A DNA stretch of 64,000 bases from Verticillium longisporum (taxonomy: Eukaryota; Ascomycota; Sordariomycetes; Glomerellales; Plectosphaerellaceae), in the NCBI GenBank assembly GCA_019188255.1, contig JAETXT010000015.1, positions 682,001-746,000 on the forward strand, written 5' to 3'. A program made the position numbers and the translations under genes. The notes below the pieces were generated by a model. That model did no database searches and was not told the DNA's origin. It was given only the letters and a program-made list of their open reading frames with translations. Of the stretch, positions 48,480-61,153 are shown piece by piece. The stretch's first letter is position 1. Every line of letters starts with the position of its first letter.

Positions 48480-51400
48480 TTATTAATAAGAAGTATCCTA
48501 TTTACCCTTATTACTTTAAGGAAGGTAAGGAACTATTTAATTATATCCCCTCTATTTACTTCTTTCTTAAGAAGAATATATTATCGAGGTAATCTAGTAA
48601 ATTCTATAATAAAGCTATTAAGGCTATTAGGGCTTATTATTATAATACCTCTTATTAAAGCTCTTTTAATAATATTAATAAATAAATTATCGTTATCTCC
48701 TCTAATATTACTTATTAAGACACTATTACTTATTTAGTAATATTTTATTATACCTCTTTAATAGCTAAGACTTATAGTTAAGATATAATTATCCTCGATT
48801 CGGGTAATAATATTAATATATTTAATAATTTTACTTAATTCTTAATATATACCGAGAATACTTTACTTCTTAAGATTAATATAGCTAATAGTTAGGCTAT
48901 TAAGCCCCTCGGTATTAAGAGTATATTCTTCTAAATCTAGGACCCTATAGATCCTATTAAGGCTATCGACTAGATTATTCACAATATTAGATATCTCCCT
49001 AGAAGCCCTATAAACTTATTATCGTTAGGCCTTCTTAGTCGTTTAAGGATTAAATATAATTTCTATATTAAGTCTATAATATATATTATTAACGCTACTT
49101 AATTAATAAGAACTATTTAGGAATAAGGTATTATAGTAATATTAACTCTTACCCTTATTAACCTTCTTATTAAGATTATTTATAATATAATTATTATTAT
49201 AATAAAATCTAAGAAAGTAACTCCTTTCTATATTATATATAAATACCTTCTTTATACTAGAAAATAATATATTATTAATATTTATATAAAAATTAATATC
49301 CTTTTTAATTATTAAGAAGTACGTAACTTTAACTATAAGGCTTATTACCTAGCTAAGAGTATTAAGGTCGTAAATCGCTCTATTACTTATCTATCCTTAG
49401 CCCTTAATTATAAAGTCTTTATAGATCTTATTAATTATAAGCCCTCGAGTCTTAAGGATAGCTTTTATTATACCTTCTATATTATTAATCGCTATAATAG
49501 CTTCTATTTAATCTATTTTATAAAGACTAAGACTAAATAGGAGACCTATTTCTATATTAAAAGGTTTATTTATTATTTTAAAGCCTCTATTAGCTTATTT
49601 ATTATCTCTATTATTTACGATAGAGGTAGCGAATTCGATAACTTTAATATTAAGATAATACTAGCTAAGGAGGGTGCTTTATTCTATCTATCTATACTTA
49701 ATACCTTAGCTTAGAATAGCTTTATAGAACGTATTAATTATAGTATTCTAGAAGCTACTTATATTATTATTATTATAATAAAATTACCCGCTAATCTATA
49801 GCCCTACGCTACTAAGACTATAATAGAAATTATTAACTTATTACCTATATCGTCGAAACCTTATAATAAGGCTCCTTAAGAGTATCTTATTAACTTCCTC
49901 GGCCTTCCTAAGGAATAATAGACGACCTTTATTTAATATTTATATATATATAGCTATATTACTTATATATATAAGAAGGGCATTCTCCGCCCCTTATACG
50001 TTAATAAGATAGAAGCGTAAGCCTAGAAGGGCTTCTTTATAGGATTCGATAGTCCCTATAATTATATCTTTAATATCTATATTCCTAAGTATAATAGTAT
50101 TATCCGCTATTAAGATATACGTTTCTTTAAGGGCTAATATAAAGCTACCCTTAATCTCCCTAAGATTATTAATAAATACGAATATAATATTATCTTTATA
50201 GATTATAATATCTCTAAATTTATTAATATTCCCTTCTATAAAGCTATTAAATAGCTTACTATTAAATACCCCGAGGCTAAGGAAATTATTAACTTAGAGC
50301 CTCCTAAATTATATATTTAATAGGAATTCACTCCTCCTCCTAACTATAAATTAGTCCCTTTATCGATTTAGCCTTATCCCTTAAAGACTTAGATTTATAA
50401 CTCTACTATTAACTTAAAGACGAGCTCCTCTTCTATTAATTCTATTAAAGTTAATAAAGTACTTCCCGCAGAAGTAGCCTTACTATATAGGGAATCTCTA
50501 GACCCTCTAGCGGAATACGTATTATCGCCTCCTCGTACTATAACGCCTCTACCTCCCCGTAAATCCGTATATAACGCTCCTAATATTATAAATTAATATA
50601 TTAAAACCTATATTAATAACCTATCTCTAAGCGCTAGGACTCTACTCCTTATAGAGTAAGCTATTTATATAAATACTAATATTCTCGACGCTCTAACTAA
50701 GCCTCTCCTAGCCTATTCTATAGCCTAGGCCTACTCTATAATATCGGATATCGATATTCTAAAAATTATTAATATTATAAAGAAGGGTCTTAATTAATAT
50801 CTCTAGAAACTAGCTTTTAATAAATAAATTATTAACTTACTTAAGTATAAGATTTAGACCTTAGTAGACCCCCTTATTAATACTAGGGTCCTCCTAGGAA
50901 TATAAGTTCTTAATATAAAGACTTCCTTTTAGCGATTTCGTACTAAGTAGGTAATCTATAATAATCGTTAATTAGGCTAGTAGGCTATATAGGACCTCTA
51001 TATTATAGTTACTTACTCGGTTTTAGTCCATTTATTCTTCGCCCTTATTATTTATTTAGACTTTTAATTTATTATTATCGATTTCGATAATATATTTCTT
51101 ATAGCCCCTATTCCCATTAATATTTATATATTTATTTAATAGCCTTATAGATATAAAGATAATATTAATAAGGTTTATCGCTTTAATAATACCCTTTATA
51201 GGCTTTACGAAGCTCCCCTTTAATAGTTTTAATTCCTGTTTAAGAAATTAAATAAACTAAGCTATACCTATATTATAGGGAACCTATATCTCCTATATAA
51301 TAAATATACTAGAGTTATCCTATTAATATATATTAATAATATTACTATCGCTAGGCCTTCTACTAAGGCCGTTAAAGGAGCTATCTAGATATTAAAATTA

Positions 51401-52430
51401 ATCTATAACTTTAAGGAAATATTAATTACTAATAAGTTTATTAATATATATATTACCTATAATACTAAGAAGGGCTTTACTTTATTATATTAATATAAAT
51501 ATATTTAAAAGATACTATAATGCTTTAGCTTTAATAAAGCTAATCTAATTAAGACCCCTTAGGCCTTAAGCTCTTTATTTCCTCGTCTAGATATTACTTT
51601 ATATAACCCTTAAATATTAAAGAAATATTAAGAGATAATAAATATTCTTAACTATCTTAGCTATAATACCCGCCCTAATATTAGCTTTAATATCTTAAAG
51701 CTCTATAAGGGGAATAATAGACCGATTAATAAATACTTTATAGCTATTAAGCGTATATTTCGCTACCTTAAAGGTACCCTCTTACTTAGAATTAAGTATT
51801 ATAAATATATTAATATTAAGCTCTTTACTATAAGCGATACTTTATATAGCGATTATTATAGTTATAATTCTATAAGAGGATATATAGTCTTCTTTATTAA
51901 TAGCCCTATAGCCTAGAAATCGTATAAATATTAATTTATTACTCTTAGTACTTTAGCGGCTAAATTTATTAATCTTACTCTTATAAGTATTACTCTAAAC
52001 TAGATTAAGGATACTATAATAGCCTTTAAAGTATAGATTACGAGGCTTCTTATCTTATTAATAAATAGCTAGAATACTCTAATAATTACCCTTAACCCTC
52101 TTTATATTATATATACTCGCTATATCGATATTTAATATAAATAGGTTTAAGAATATATTATTATAAGCGATTTTAAGCTTTATTATATACTTTCCGCTAA
52201 AATACTTATTAATAGACTTATAAAAGGCCTTAGCCTCGAGAAATATATAGAATTTACTCGCTAATTATGCTTTATTAACGTAGACTAAGTTAGCTATTAC
52301 TATTATATTAATCCTAAGCTTTTAATTAGCTAGGAGATTATATTTTTAGAGTACTAGGATTAGGAAAGAGGCCTATTACGAGGTACCTATAGGGACTCTT
52401 ATAGACCTAATAGCTAATACGCCTTAGATA
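48480..52430 (+). pseudogene. Pol relic of Copia element B2
   Basis: Protease active site at about 48795-48810 reads ILDSG. Integrase lies at about 49360-49900. Reverse transcriptase (about 51030-51420) has FIQQPYRYKD, LYRLYEAPLQQF and a LIYINNI catalytic box, the RIPed LVYVDDI. RNase H (about 51700-52300) has SDTLYSDYYSYNSIRGY. Stops fall at Gln and Trp codons. Confidence 0.82.
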
Positions 52431-52445
52431 GTACCTATAGGGGGG

Positions 52446-52594
52446 TATTAGTAGTATTCGCCTAGGGCTTCTAGCAGTTACCTAATACTAGGTAGCCTAT
52501 GCCCTAGCACCTCCTATAGCTTAGTTCCAGGCACCCTCCTACCCTAGAGAATAGCTTCCTAATAAAATACCTTTTCCTCCTTAGACCTCTAATA
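52446..52594 (+). repeat. 3' LTR of B2
   Basis: 149 bp, preceded by a GGGGGG purine tract, followed by TAACA. Confidence 0.9.
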
Positions 52595-53994
52595 TAACAA
52601 AGTTTAAAGATATTTCTTAGAAAAGATAGAATAAGAGTAATAGCGATTATAGCTTCCTATATAGTTTATATTAAAGTATTTAAATCCTTTAATATATTAA
52701 GTATTTAATAATATAATAATAAATATTAATAAATATATTTTCTTAATAGAATTTCCTCGCTAATAGCCTAAAGGTCTTATTTACTTTTATATATCTTATT
52801 TAAGGGTTATTATAATATTATTTAAAAAGCTCTTTATAGAGCGTTCCTTATATAAAGATAATTAATTATCCTTTAAAGAGGAGGGTACTTTAATTATTTA
52901 TAATATACTTTTCCTTTCTTCTAGCTTATTAATTTATATTCTCCTCCTAAAAAAAGTATTTTAGGTTAATAGCCTATAATCCTCTAATTAAGTCTTTAAA
53001 TTATAGAATAGAGATAAGCCTTAATATTATTTTATTCTTTATAAGCTCTTTTATAATAGAATATAGGATATATTAATTTAGAATAATAATCCTAGACTTT
53101 ATCGATTCCTTAGACCTTTTTCCGATCTTTTAATAAATTATTATTAACTTCCTAGCCTTAGCTTTTTAGCTTCGAGATTAAGAAGAAGCTTTCTTTTTTA
53201 CTTTATTTATTATAATAATATAAATATATATTACCTTTTATATAAAGAGTAACGGCCCCTTTTCCCTAGAGCTATAATATTTTCCTAATATAAGGATAAG
53301 CTTCTATCCTTATAGTATTACTTAGATAGCTTAAATATAAGCTCTATTTATAGTATCTTTTAGCTTTATCTTTATAATAATTCGCTTAATATCTATAGCT
53401 AAGTCTTCTATTAATTATAGTTTTTTAAATAATATAAAGAATATATTACTTATTAATATTTATTCCCCTATATAATCTAATTATCTTAAGAGATTATTAA
53501 TTAAGTTTATAATCTTAACTTAATATTAAATTTCGAAGTTAAAAGATAATAATTAATATATTTATTATATAAGCTTTCCCCGAAAATCTCTAATTAAGGC
53601 TTATATAATACCTTTAAAGGCTTAATAATCGGTTAATATTATAAAGACTTAATTTATACCTTCGAAGTAATAGTGCTAAAATTCTAGGCTTTCTATTATT
53701 ATAAATAATTCTTATTATTTAATCCTTTATTATTATTCTATTAATTAAAGCTTTTATAAATAATAAATAATATATCTCTAGCTATTTTTATATTTTTAAT
53801 TAAAGATCCCTAAAATAATATTATTTAATATATTAATCTCGATTTAATCTTCGAATATATAATCTTAATATTATAAGATTATAATAATAATAAAAATAAG
53901 CTTTAATATTTTAAATACTTTCTATATTTTAAGTAATTATTTAAATAATCCTTTCTTAACCCTTATAATACTTCCTTTTAATAGTATTAATAAG
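52595..53994 (-). pseudogene. Integrase N-terminal half, RNase H and RT part of D2
   Basis: The reverse complement is colinear with D1 from about 38200 down to 36800. It ends within reverse transcriptase/RNase H at the C' LTR border. Confidence 0.72.
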
Positions 53995-54176
53995 TGTTGG
54001 AGGCACCTCCTTTAGTGGAAGGTGCTCCAGCCTAGGGCTCCTAGCGGATTTGGACTCCGCCAGAGTCCTAGGCCGGAGCACTCTACTAGTTTATAAGGGC
54101 AATAGCCTAACTAGCTTTAGTTATAACTTAACTCTTTTACGATGCTCGAATGTGCCCCTAACGTAAGGTCCTAATA
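53995..54176 (+). repeat. 5' LTR of C'
   Basis: 182 bp, the least RIPed LTR of the family. It still begins with TGTTGG, proving the TG start that other copies have lost. Confidence 0.9.
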
Positions 54177-54989
54177 ATAGTAGTAATTAGACTCCGTTCG
54201 CTCTATTATATAATCCTAAATTTCTATTAAAGATAATAAATTATTATTAGTAGACGTTTATCTATTATTAGATTAACGAAGAGATAGGAGTTTAAAGATA
54301 TTAACTATAAATAAGACTAACGACCCCTCCTAGCTTACTATTATTAAGTTCCTATTAGGTCTATTAAGTTTTATCTCGCCTATACTATTAGATTTAAGTC
54401 CTCCTTACTTAGAATCCGCCTATATCGGATACGACGATAGTTAAAGTATACTAGCTATATTACTAGGCTAAAGACTACTAAGACTAAGCTATTAAAGTGC
54501 CTTTAGTAGACTTATCTATAGTCTTAGCGTTCGGAAAGCTCTCCCCTATCCCTTAAGAATAATAATTTATACCTATAAGCTAGAGAGCTACGTTAGCTTC
54601 GATATTATCATTATAAGGTATATACCGATATCTACTAGAATAGGTTATAGACTATTATTAAATTAAGATAGCTTTCTTATAGATAGTAAGGATACTATGA
54701 GTACGATATATTAAATTAATTAATTAATAGAAGAGTCTAAATAATAATAAGATTATATTCTAGGAAATAAATACTAAAGATTAATACTAGATAATAATCT
54801 TTAAATAAATTAAGGAAATCGAGAGTAAGGTTATTATTAGGAAATATTCTATAAAGATAAACCCTATTCCTACGATAGAGGATACCACGATATCGTAATC
54901 GCTATCCTTATTAATCGGATAGGAGTTATTATCCCTATTTATCGGATAAGAACTATTATCTCTATTAATCGGATAATTAATTATAGTAG

Positions 54990-56170
54990 AATAGAATTAA
55001 ATAGGCTCTACGCTTATAACTACTTAGTAATAACTAGCTATTATAATAGAGATCCTATAAATATAAATCTAAATTAATAATATAAACTAGGGACTAAGTT
55101 CTAATAATTAGAAAGTATCGATATATAGGTATTTCTACCTAGACTATAAACTAGACTCTAATAAAAATAAGAACTCTTTAATCTATATTATTAGCTAAGA
55201 TATATACTAGATAGATATAGATATATTTCTAGACTCTATAAATAACTAAGCTAATACGCCTAAGAGATAGGCTATAGCGGTATATAGTCTACTATAATTA
55301 TTATTAGGCTTAGCTAAGGTATAGTATATTATATTAATAGAAGATAAAAAATAAAGACTTCGTACTAGACTTAATATATAGAAGTGACTCCTTAGACGCT
55401 AATTCGCCCTAGACTCTATAAAAGCTATTAAACTACTAAACGCTTATTAATATATTAGATAAGATATCTATATAAATAGGGATTTATAGAAGTTTATATT
55501 AAATATAATCTAATTATATAATATTATAGGAATAAATAATCTACTAATATAGCTAAACTAAGCCTATTTTAAGATTAATAGTAATCTAATAGTATACCTA
55601 TTTAAGCTAAACTTAAATATTATTATTAATTTATTTATTAAAGATATTTAGGATAAAGCTAAATTACTCTAAAAAGACTTAGCTCTATTAGATACTAGAT
55701 AGCCGGTAATAGTATACGCTATTAAAGAAGACTTTAATAAGGATAATAGTCCTAATAGCGGTCCGGATAGAGTTACTTTCCTAGTATATAACTCCTATTA
55801 CCTAGATTAATAGAGACGTAACGGTAACTACCGTAACGCTAATAACTATACGAGGCTAACTCTCGCTAAGGATATAATTAGAATAGATATAGATACGAGA
55901 CCTAGTCTAATAATAGAAATAACTCCTATTATAGGAACGGGTATAGTAATTAGAATTACTAGAATAGATACGATAATATTAGAGATAATTTCCCTTAAGG
56001 AGGTAGTATTATTAGAGGTTCGTTCTAAGGAGAAATTATATTTATACGCGGAGGCTATACCTTTAGTAGATAATAAGTAGAGATATATAGACTATATTAA
56101 AGATAGACTAAATATGATAGTAATTAAGCGAATTATATATACGTCTATTTAATTAATTAAGACTCTTAAG
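54990..56170 (+). pseudogene. Gag relic of C'
   Basis: Frame with few stops, all at likely Gln or Trp codons, matching 22560-23800 of element C in reverse complement. No zinc knuckle could be read with confidence. Confidence 0.62.
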
Positions 56171-56699
56171 AGAATAAATAGGACCTATAATAAGATAGCT
56201 ATAAGATAGTTAAAGAGGTTTTCTTAATATAGGAGGATAAATAGGGAATATTAGATCGTATTAACTATAATACTATTATTTCCTCTTATTACTCTATACC
56301 GACTAATAAACTATAATAGGAAGAGAACCCTCTATAGTGATAGTATACTTTATAACGCTACTATAAATATATAAGGAACTTTATATCGAGGAGACTATTT
56401 ATAGATTACGTTTTCGCTAATAATTATACCTAGCTAAAACCTAAGGGCTAGGGCCTATAAGCGAAAAAGTAAGATATTACTAAGAGATAGATCGCGAAGG
56501 TAGAATAGAGCGCTATTAACGAGTAAGCTATAGGAGAGAAGTCTATAGAGACTATATTCCTAGTATTTAATAAAGACGATATTATTAAAGCTTAAAGCCT
56601 AATACGATTTAAGGATAGCTAATATATTAGAAGAAAGTTAGGATATAGATATTACTCCTTTCTAGTATTATTTAAACCGAGAAGTAAATAGTACTATAT

Positions 56700-59290
56700 T
56701 ATAGTAGATTCTATATACTCTAGAGTAATCGTAGACTAGGACTAGCTTATAGAATTCGGTAAGAATATAATAATCGATATATTAAAGAAGAAAACCGTTT
56801 AAGGTATTAGTAGCGTATAAGTCGAATTAGATTATAAAGCGATTTTCGATTTATATATTCTTAGCTTTATAGGTAGATAGGATATAAGGGTATTTAGATA
56901 TATAACCGTTATAGTATAATATATATAGAATCTAGTACTAAAGCTACTATTAGGATACGAATTCCTCGATTAATATAGAGTAGATATACTCTTTAGCTCT
57001 AATAATTTAATCTTTAATTATTATTATAGGATATAGATATTATTCTTATATAAGTCTAAGTCTAATCCGGTTAGGAGAAGAGTAATAGTGATATCCTAGG
57101 CTATTTTATTATTTAAAGTTAATTATTAGAATACTAATAAGATATAATAGACTCTTAAAGTATAATAAATATAGGGTTAAATAGGAATATAGTTTTATAA
57201 TTAATAACCCTTTAATATAATTATATTAAATATCCTATTCTAGATTATACTTTATATTTATAATTAATAACTCCGAAAATATAATAAAGGTCGATTAGAA
57301 TACTTAATTAAGATATATTAAAGATATAAACCTAGAAGGAAGCTTCCTAGTAGATTAATATATAGCCGAGGTAGTATATAGCTATTAGGAGTTTAATCTA
57401 GATAATAACGTAGTATTAGCCTTCTTCGCGGAAAAAACGACTAATATTATAGAGGAGACTATAATAAGCGGGGAATCTAAGGAATTATATAAATTTAAGC
57501 TATCCTTAGGAGCTAAATGCCCTAGAGGCGTTAAGGAGATACGTATATAAGAGGGAGTTAGTATCTATATAGAGAACCTATTATAAATAGATTAAGTTAA
57601 ATAGCTCCTAGAATCCTTCGATTATTAGAGAGATTATAAGGTTATTCTTATATTAGACGAGGACTATATAAGAATAGACTTAATAGATAGATAATAGTCT
57701 AAGAAACTAGGCTCTAGGGTATACCCTTTAGGGGTCGAGGACCGATAGCTCCTTAATAAGAAATTCGATAAGATATATAAACTAAGAAGACTAGAATAGA
57801 TAAAATAGCTAACTCTATTTAGCTATTTAGTCTTTATAGTATAGAGAACTATTAATAGTATTTATAAGGGTAAAATCGTAATAGATTTTAGATAATTAAA
57901 CGATATATTAATTCTAGATAATTATCTAGTACTATTATAAGAGGAAATTATTAATAGCCTATATAGGAAGACCTTCCTATTAATATTTAATATATCCGCT
58001 TTCTTCTATTAATTATTAATCTATAGCGCTTATAAGGACTAGATAGTAATTATTAGTCCTTATAGATTAGAGAAGTCCTATATAATATTAATAGGATATA
58101 GGAATTCGCTAGCGTATATATAATACTATATAGACTAGAAGCTATACTTATATAGATAATTCGTACGAATATATATCGATAATATAATAGTCTTTAGTAA
58201 CTCCTTTAAAGAATATATAGAATATTTATAGATTATCCTTAATCTTTTCGAAGAATCTAGATTTATTTTAAGCCCCTTAAAGTTATTCTATATATACCCC
58301 TCTATAATACTACTAGGATTCCGAGTTAATATATTAGGACTATTAATTATAATAGAGAAGTTAATAGCTATTACTAAGTTAAAATACTTAATATTATTAT
58401 TAGACTTAGAGATATATCTAGGAATAATAGGATAATTATACCGATTTATATTATATTATTAGCTAAGAATAAAACTATTAGAAGATAAGAAGATAATATT
58501 ACTTAAATAACTCTATAAGGAGGGTAAAGTCGACTTTTAGAAGAAGATAAATAAATATACCTAAATAATATATACCTTAAAGCGGACCTTTATCTTAATA
58601 GAGGAAGAGAAGAAGGCATTCTATATATTATAGGAATTACTAATATAATCGACTCTATTATATTATTATAATCTTAATAGGATTACGTTCTTTTAGATAA
58701 ACGTTAATAATAAAGGCTTTAGATTCTTTATCTTCTATATAAATATTTATTAAGATAATAAATATATCTCCGATAAAGCTATATAGCTAATTATATTTCT
58801 TAGTAGATTAACTATAAAGTCTAAAGCCCTAGCTAAGGCTATAGGGCTAGAGATAGCTTATCTAGTATAGGTAATAAGAAAGCTATAGATATTAATCTAG
58901 TTATATTAATACTTAGTAATTATATTAATAGACTATTAAACGCTAAGAGGAATCGTTAATTATATTAGCTTTACTATAATAGATATTAATAAAGCTAACT
59001 TAAGGCTTATATTAATAGTAACCTATTTAAGTTAATTCCGCCTTAATATAGTATATATATTAAGTAAGATAAACTTAATTCTAGATACTCTCTTAAGGCT
59101 ATTTATTATAGAGGACGAGTTATATCTATAGAAATAGGAGACCGAACTATAAATAGGAGTTAAATATAAGTTAGATAATATATAGGACGATATAGTATAT
59201 CTATCGAGCTTATATATAGAGATATCTATAGTACTCTAATAGAAAATTAAAGATAAATATTAGATAGATATTTATTATAAGAACTTATTA
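56700..59290 (+). pseudogene. Pol relic of C' (protease, RT, RNase H, integrase start)
   Basis: The protease end reads LLLGYEFLDQYRVDILFSSN near 56950-57000. Reverse transcriptase has VIDFRQLNDI near 57880 and the catalytic box IYIDNIIVFSNSF at 58169-58210. RNase H follows to about 59100 and the frame is lost at the pogo border within the start of integrase. Confidence 0.82.
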
Positions 59291-59292
59291 TA

Positions 59293-59338
59293 ACGTAATC
59301 CACAAGCGAGTGGTTCACCCAAGCGAGTGGTTCACTTC
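59293..59338 (+). repeat. 5' terminal inverted repeat of pogo copy 2
   Basis: Identical to 1075-1120, including the tandem 15 bp unit. Confidence 0.9.
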
Positions 59339-59390
59339 GCCCGGGCCCACGACCTACACCTGAATTCTACAGATTCCACCTCCGCCCGCG

Positions 59391-61044
59391 ATGGAGACTC
59401 TTTCAAAAGAAGGTCAATTATTCCTTGCTATCCAAGCTATGGACAATGACCCGAACCTAAGCGCCCGGAGTGCTGCGAGGATCTACACCGTCCCCTTAAC
59501 GACGCTCCTCCGACGCCAGAAGGGCAAACCCTCCCGACGCGAAAGCCCGCCCAATTCTGCCAAATTAACAGTACTAGAAGAGAAAACTATTGTCGAATAT
59601 ATCCTTGACCTAGATGCGCGATCTTACCCTCCCCGGTTGGGTGAGGTCGGAGATATGGCGAATCGCCTGCTTGCCGACCGTGACGCGCCACGCGTCGGGA
59701 AGAACTGGGCCGCAAACTTCGTCAAACGGCAACCAGAGCTCCGGACGCGTTTCTTTCGCAAGTACGACTACAAGAGGGCCCAATGCGAAGATCCGGACGC
59801 GATAAACGCGTGGTTCCGCCTCGTGCATAACATGATCGCCAAGTACGGCATCCAAGAGGCTGACATGTACAACTTTGACGAGACCGGCTTCCAGATGGGC
59901 GTTATCGCCAACGGAATGGTCGTGACCAGTTCGGAAAGACGGTCCAATGTGAAGATGAGGCAGCCAGGCAACCGGGAATGGGTTACGGTGATCCAGGGCG
60001 TTGGCGCGTTGGGTTTCTCCGTCCCGCCGTTCATCGTGGTTTCGGGCAAGTACCACCTCTCGAGCTGGTACCAGGACGACGCGATTTCTCGCGACTGGAG
60101 AATCGCAACATCTCCAAACGGCTGGACGACGAATGATATTGGTCTGGAATGGATTCGGCATTTTGACAGGCATACAAAGTCCCGTACTTCGGGCGGTTAT
60201 CGCCTACTGATCCTGGATGGCCACGAAAGTCACCACTCGGTCGACTTCGAACTCTACTGCAAGGAGAACAACATCATCACACTCTGTATGCCTCCTCATT
60301 CGTCACATCTACTCCAGCCTCTCGATGTTGGGTGTTTTGGCCCACTAAAGAAAGCATACGGTCGGCAAATCGAGGATAGGATGAGGGCGGGTACAACGCA
60401 CATCAGCAAAGAGGACTTCTTCCCGGCGTTTTCGGCTGCATTTCAGCAAGCAATGACAGAAAAAACATCCAGGGAGGCTTTCGAGGAGCGGGGCTTGTCC
60501 CCATAACCCGGAAACAGTCCTGTCAAAGCTGGATGTGAGGTTGAGGACGACGACGCCTCCGGGGACGTCCCACGGGGAGCGTGATTCTTGGGTCTCTAAG
60601 ACGCCCACTAACCTGCTCGAGGCAGGTTCCCAGACTGACTTCATCAAAGGGCGAATCTCACGCCACCAGGGAAGCTCCCCAACGTCAATTTTAGATGCTG
60701 TTGACTATCTTGCGAAGGGGACGCGGGGTGTTATGCACCAGATCGCTCTTTTGAAGTCAGAGGTTATGATCCTTCGAGAGGAAAATGCTACACTAAGCCG
60801 ACGCCGGAGGGCCAAAAAGCTACGTCTCCGGGAAGGAGGAAGCATGGCTGTAGGCGAGGGACAGGACAAGATTGCTCAGAAGGAAGTAGATATCCAGATA
60901 AAAGAGGAAACGCTGCAGAACCCGGGTCCCGCGTCGTGGTCCCAGCCGAAGAAACGATGCTGTAGCGTATGCGGGAAGACCGGCCACAACGCGAGAACTT
61001 GTCAGGTAGCTATCTCATCGTCTGCAAAAGACGAGGAGGAGTGA
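59391..61044 (+). pseudogene. Pogo transposase, two one-base deletions
   Basis: Residues 1-357 equal copy 1, including the whole DDD triad. Near 60461-60466 the A run is one short and the frame changes. A second loss in the C run near 60498-60502 shifts it again, giving a stop at 60504-60506 after 371 codons. The C-terminal 169 residues, with the zinc knuckle, are open from 60535 in the third frame. The truncated product would keep both DNA-binding and catalytic domains and could be an active, short, or inhibitory protein if made. Both losses sit in homopolymers, so a sequencing artefact is possible. Confidence 0.9.
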
Positions 61045-61105
61045 TTTTAATTGATTTACGGCGTTTGGGTTGAGGTTTTCCTCGGAATGTTTGTCGGGTC
61101 GGGGT

Positions 61106-61151
61106 GAAGTGAACCACTCGCATGGGTGAATCACTCGCTTGTGGATTACGT
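61106..61151 (-). repeat. 3' terminal inverted repeat of pogo copy 2
   Basis: As 2890-2935 except for one C-to-T at 61131, within a 15 bp unit. Confidence 0.9.
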
Positions 61152-61153
61152 TA

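Larger units (their letters stand above)
47490..52594 (+). mobile_element. Copia-type LTR retrotransposon B2, inserted in D2 integrase
   Basis: 5105 bp with two 149 bp LTRs (47490-47638 and 52446-52594). The target duplication reads TAATA on the left (47485-47489) and TAACA on the right (52595-52599), a single C-to-T at a CA step, so RIP itself explains the mismatch. It is the uninterrupted sister of B and shows what B was before C landed in it. Confidence 0.92.
44272..53994 (-). mobile_element. D2: minus-oriented Gypsy chromovirus, hosting B2 and cut by C'
   Basis: From left to right: 3' LTR 44272-44468, extra frame (plus strand), chromodomain and integrase (minus, 46490-47489), Copia B2, rest of integrase and RNase H (52595-53650), and part of reverse transcriptase up to 53994, where the C' LTR starts. 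The remaining 5' part (gag, 5' LTR) is not contiguous in the window. Confidence 0.85.
53995..59290 (+). mobile_element. C' : Gypsy C element, 5' LTR to integrase start, truncated
   Basis: Plus-oriented copy of family C with LTR 53995-54176, then gag, protease, reverse transcriptase and RNase H. It is colinear (reverse complement) with element C down to about 19465 and stops exactly at pogo copy 2. Beyond the pogo copy no C sequence follows, so integrase, chromodomain, extra frame and 3' LTR are missing. Confidence 0.88.
59293..61151 (+). mobile_element. Pogo/Fot-type DNA transposon, copy 2 (transposase frameshifted)
   Basis: 1859 bp, same orientation as copy 1, with TA duplication at 59291-59292 and 61152-61153. 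By eye only three differences separate the copies: one A lost from a run of seven, one C lost from a run of five, and one C-to-T in the 3' terminal repeat (61131). No RIP, although both flanks are saturated with it. Confidence 0.95.

Noticed and set aside
10851..59290. Mitochondrial DNA or a mitochondrial insertion
   Set aside because: The AT richness comes from CA/TG loss with CG kept, and the content is LTR retroelements. No mitochondrial gene was seen.
1075..61151. Composite transposon made by two flanking pogo copies
   Set aside because: The intervening 56 kb holds single-copy housekeeping genes and independent retroelement nests. There is no sign that it moves as a unit.
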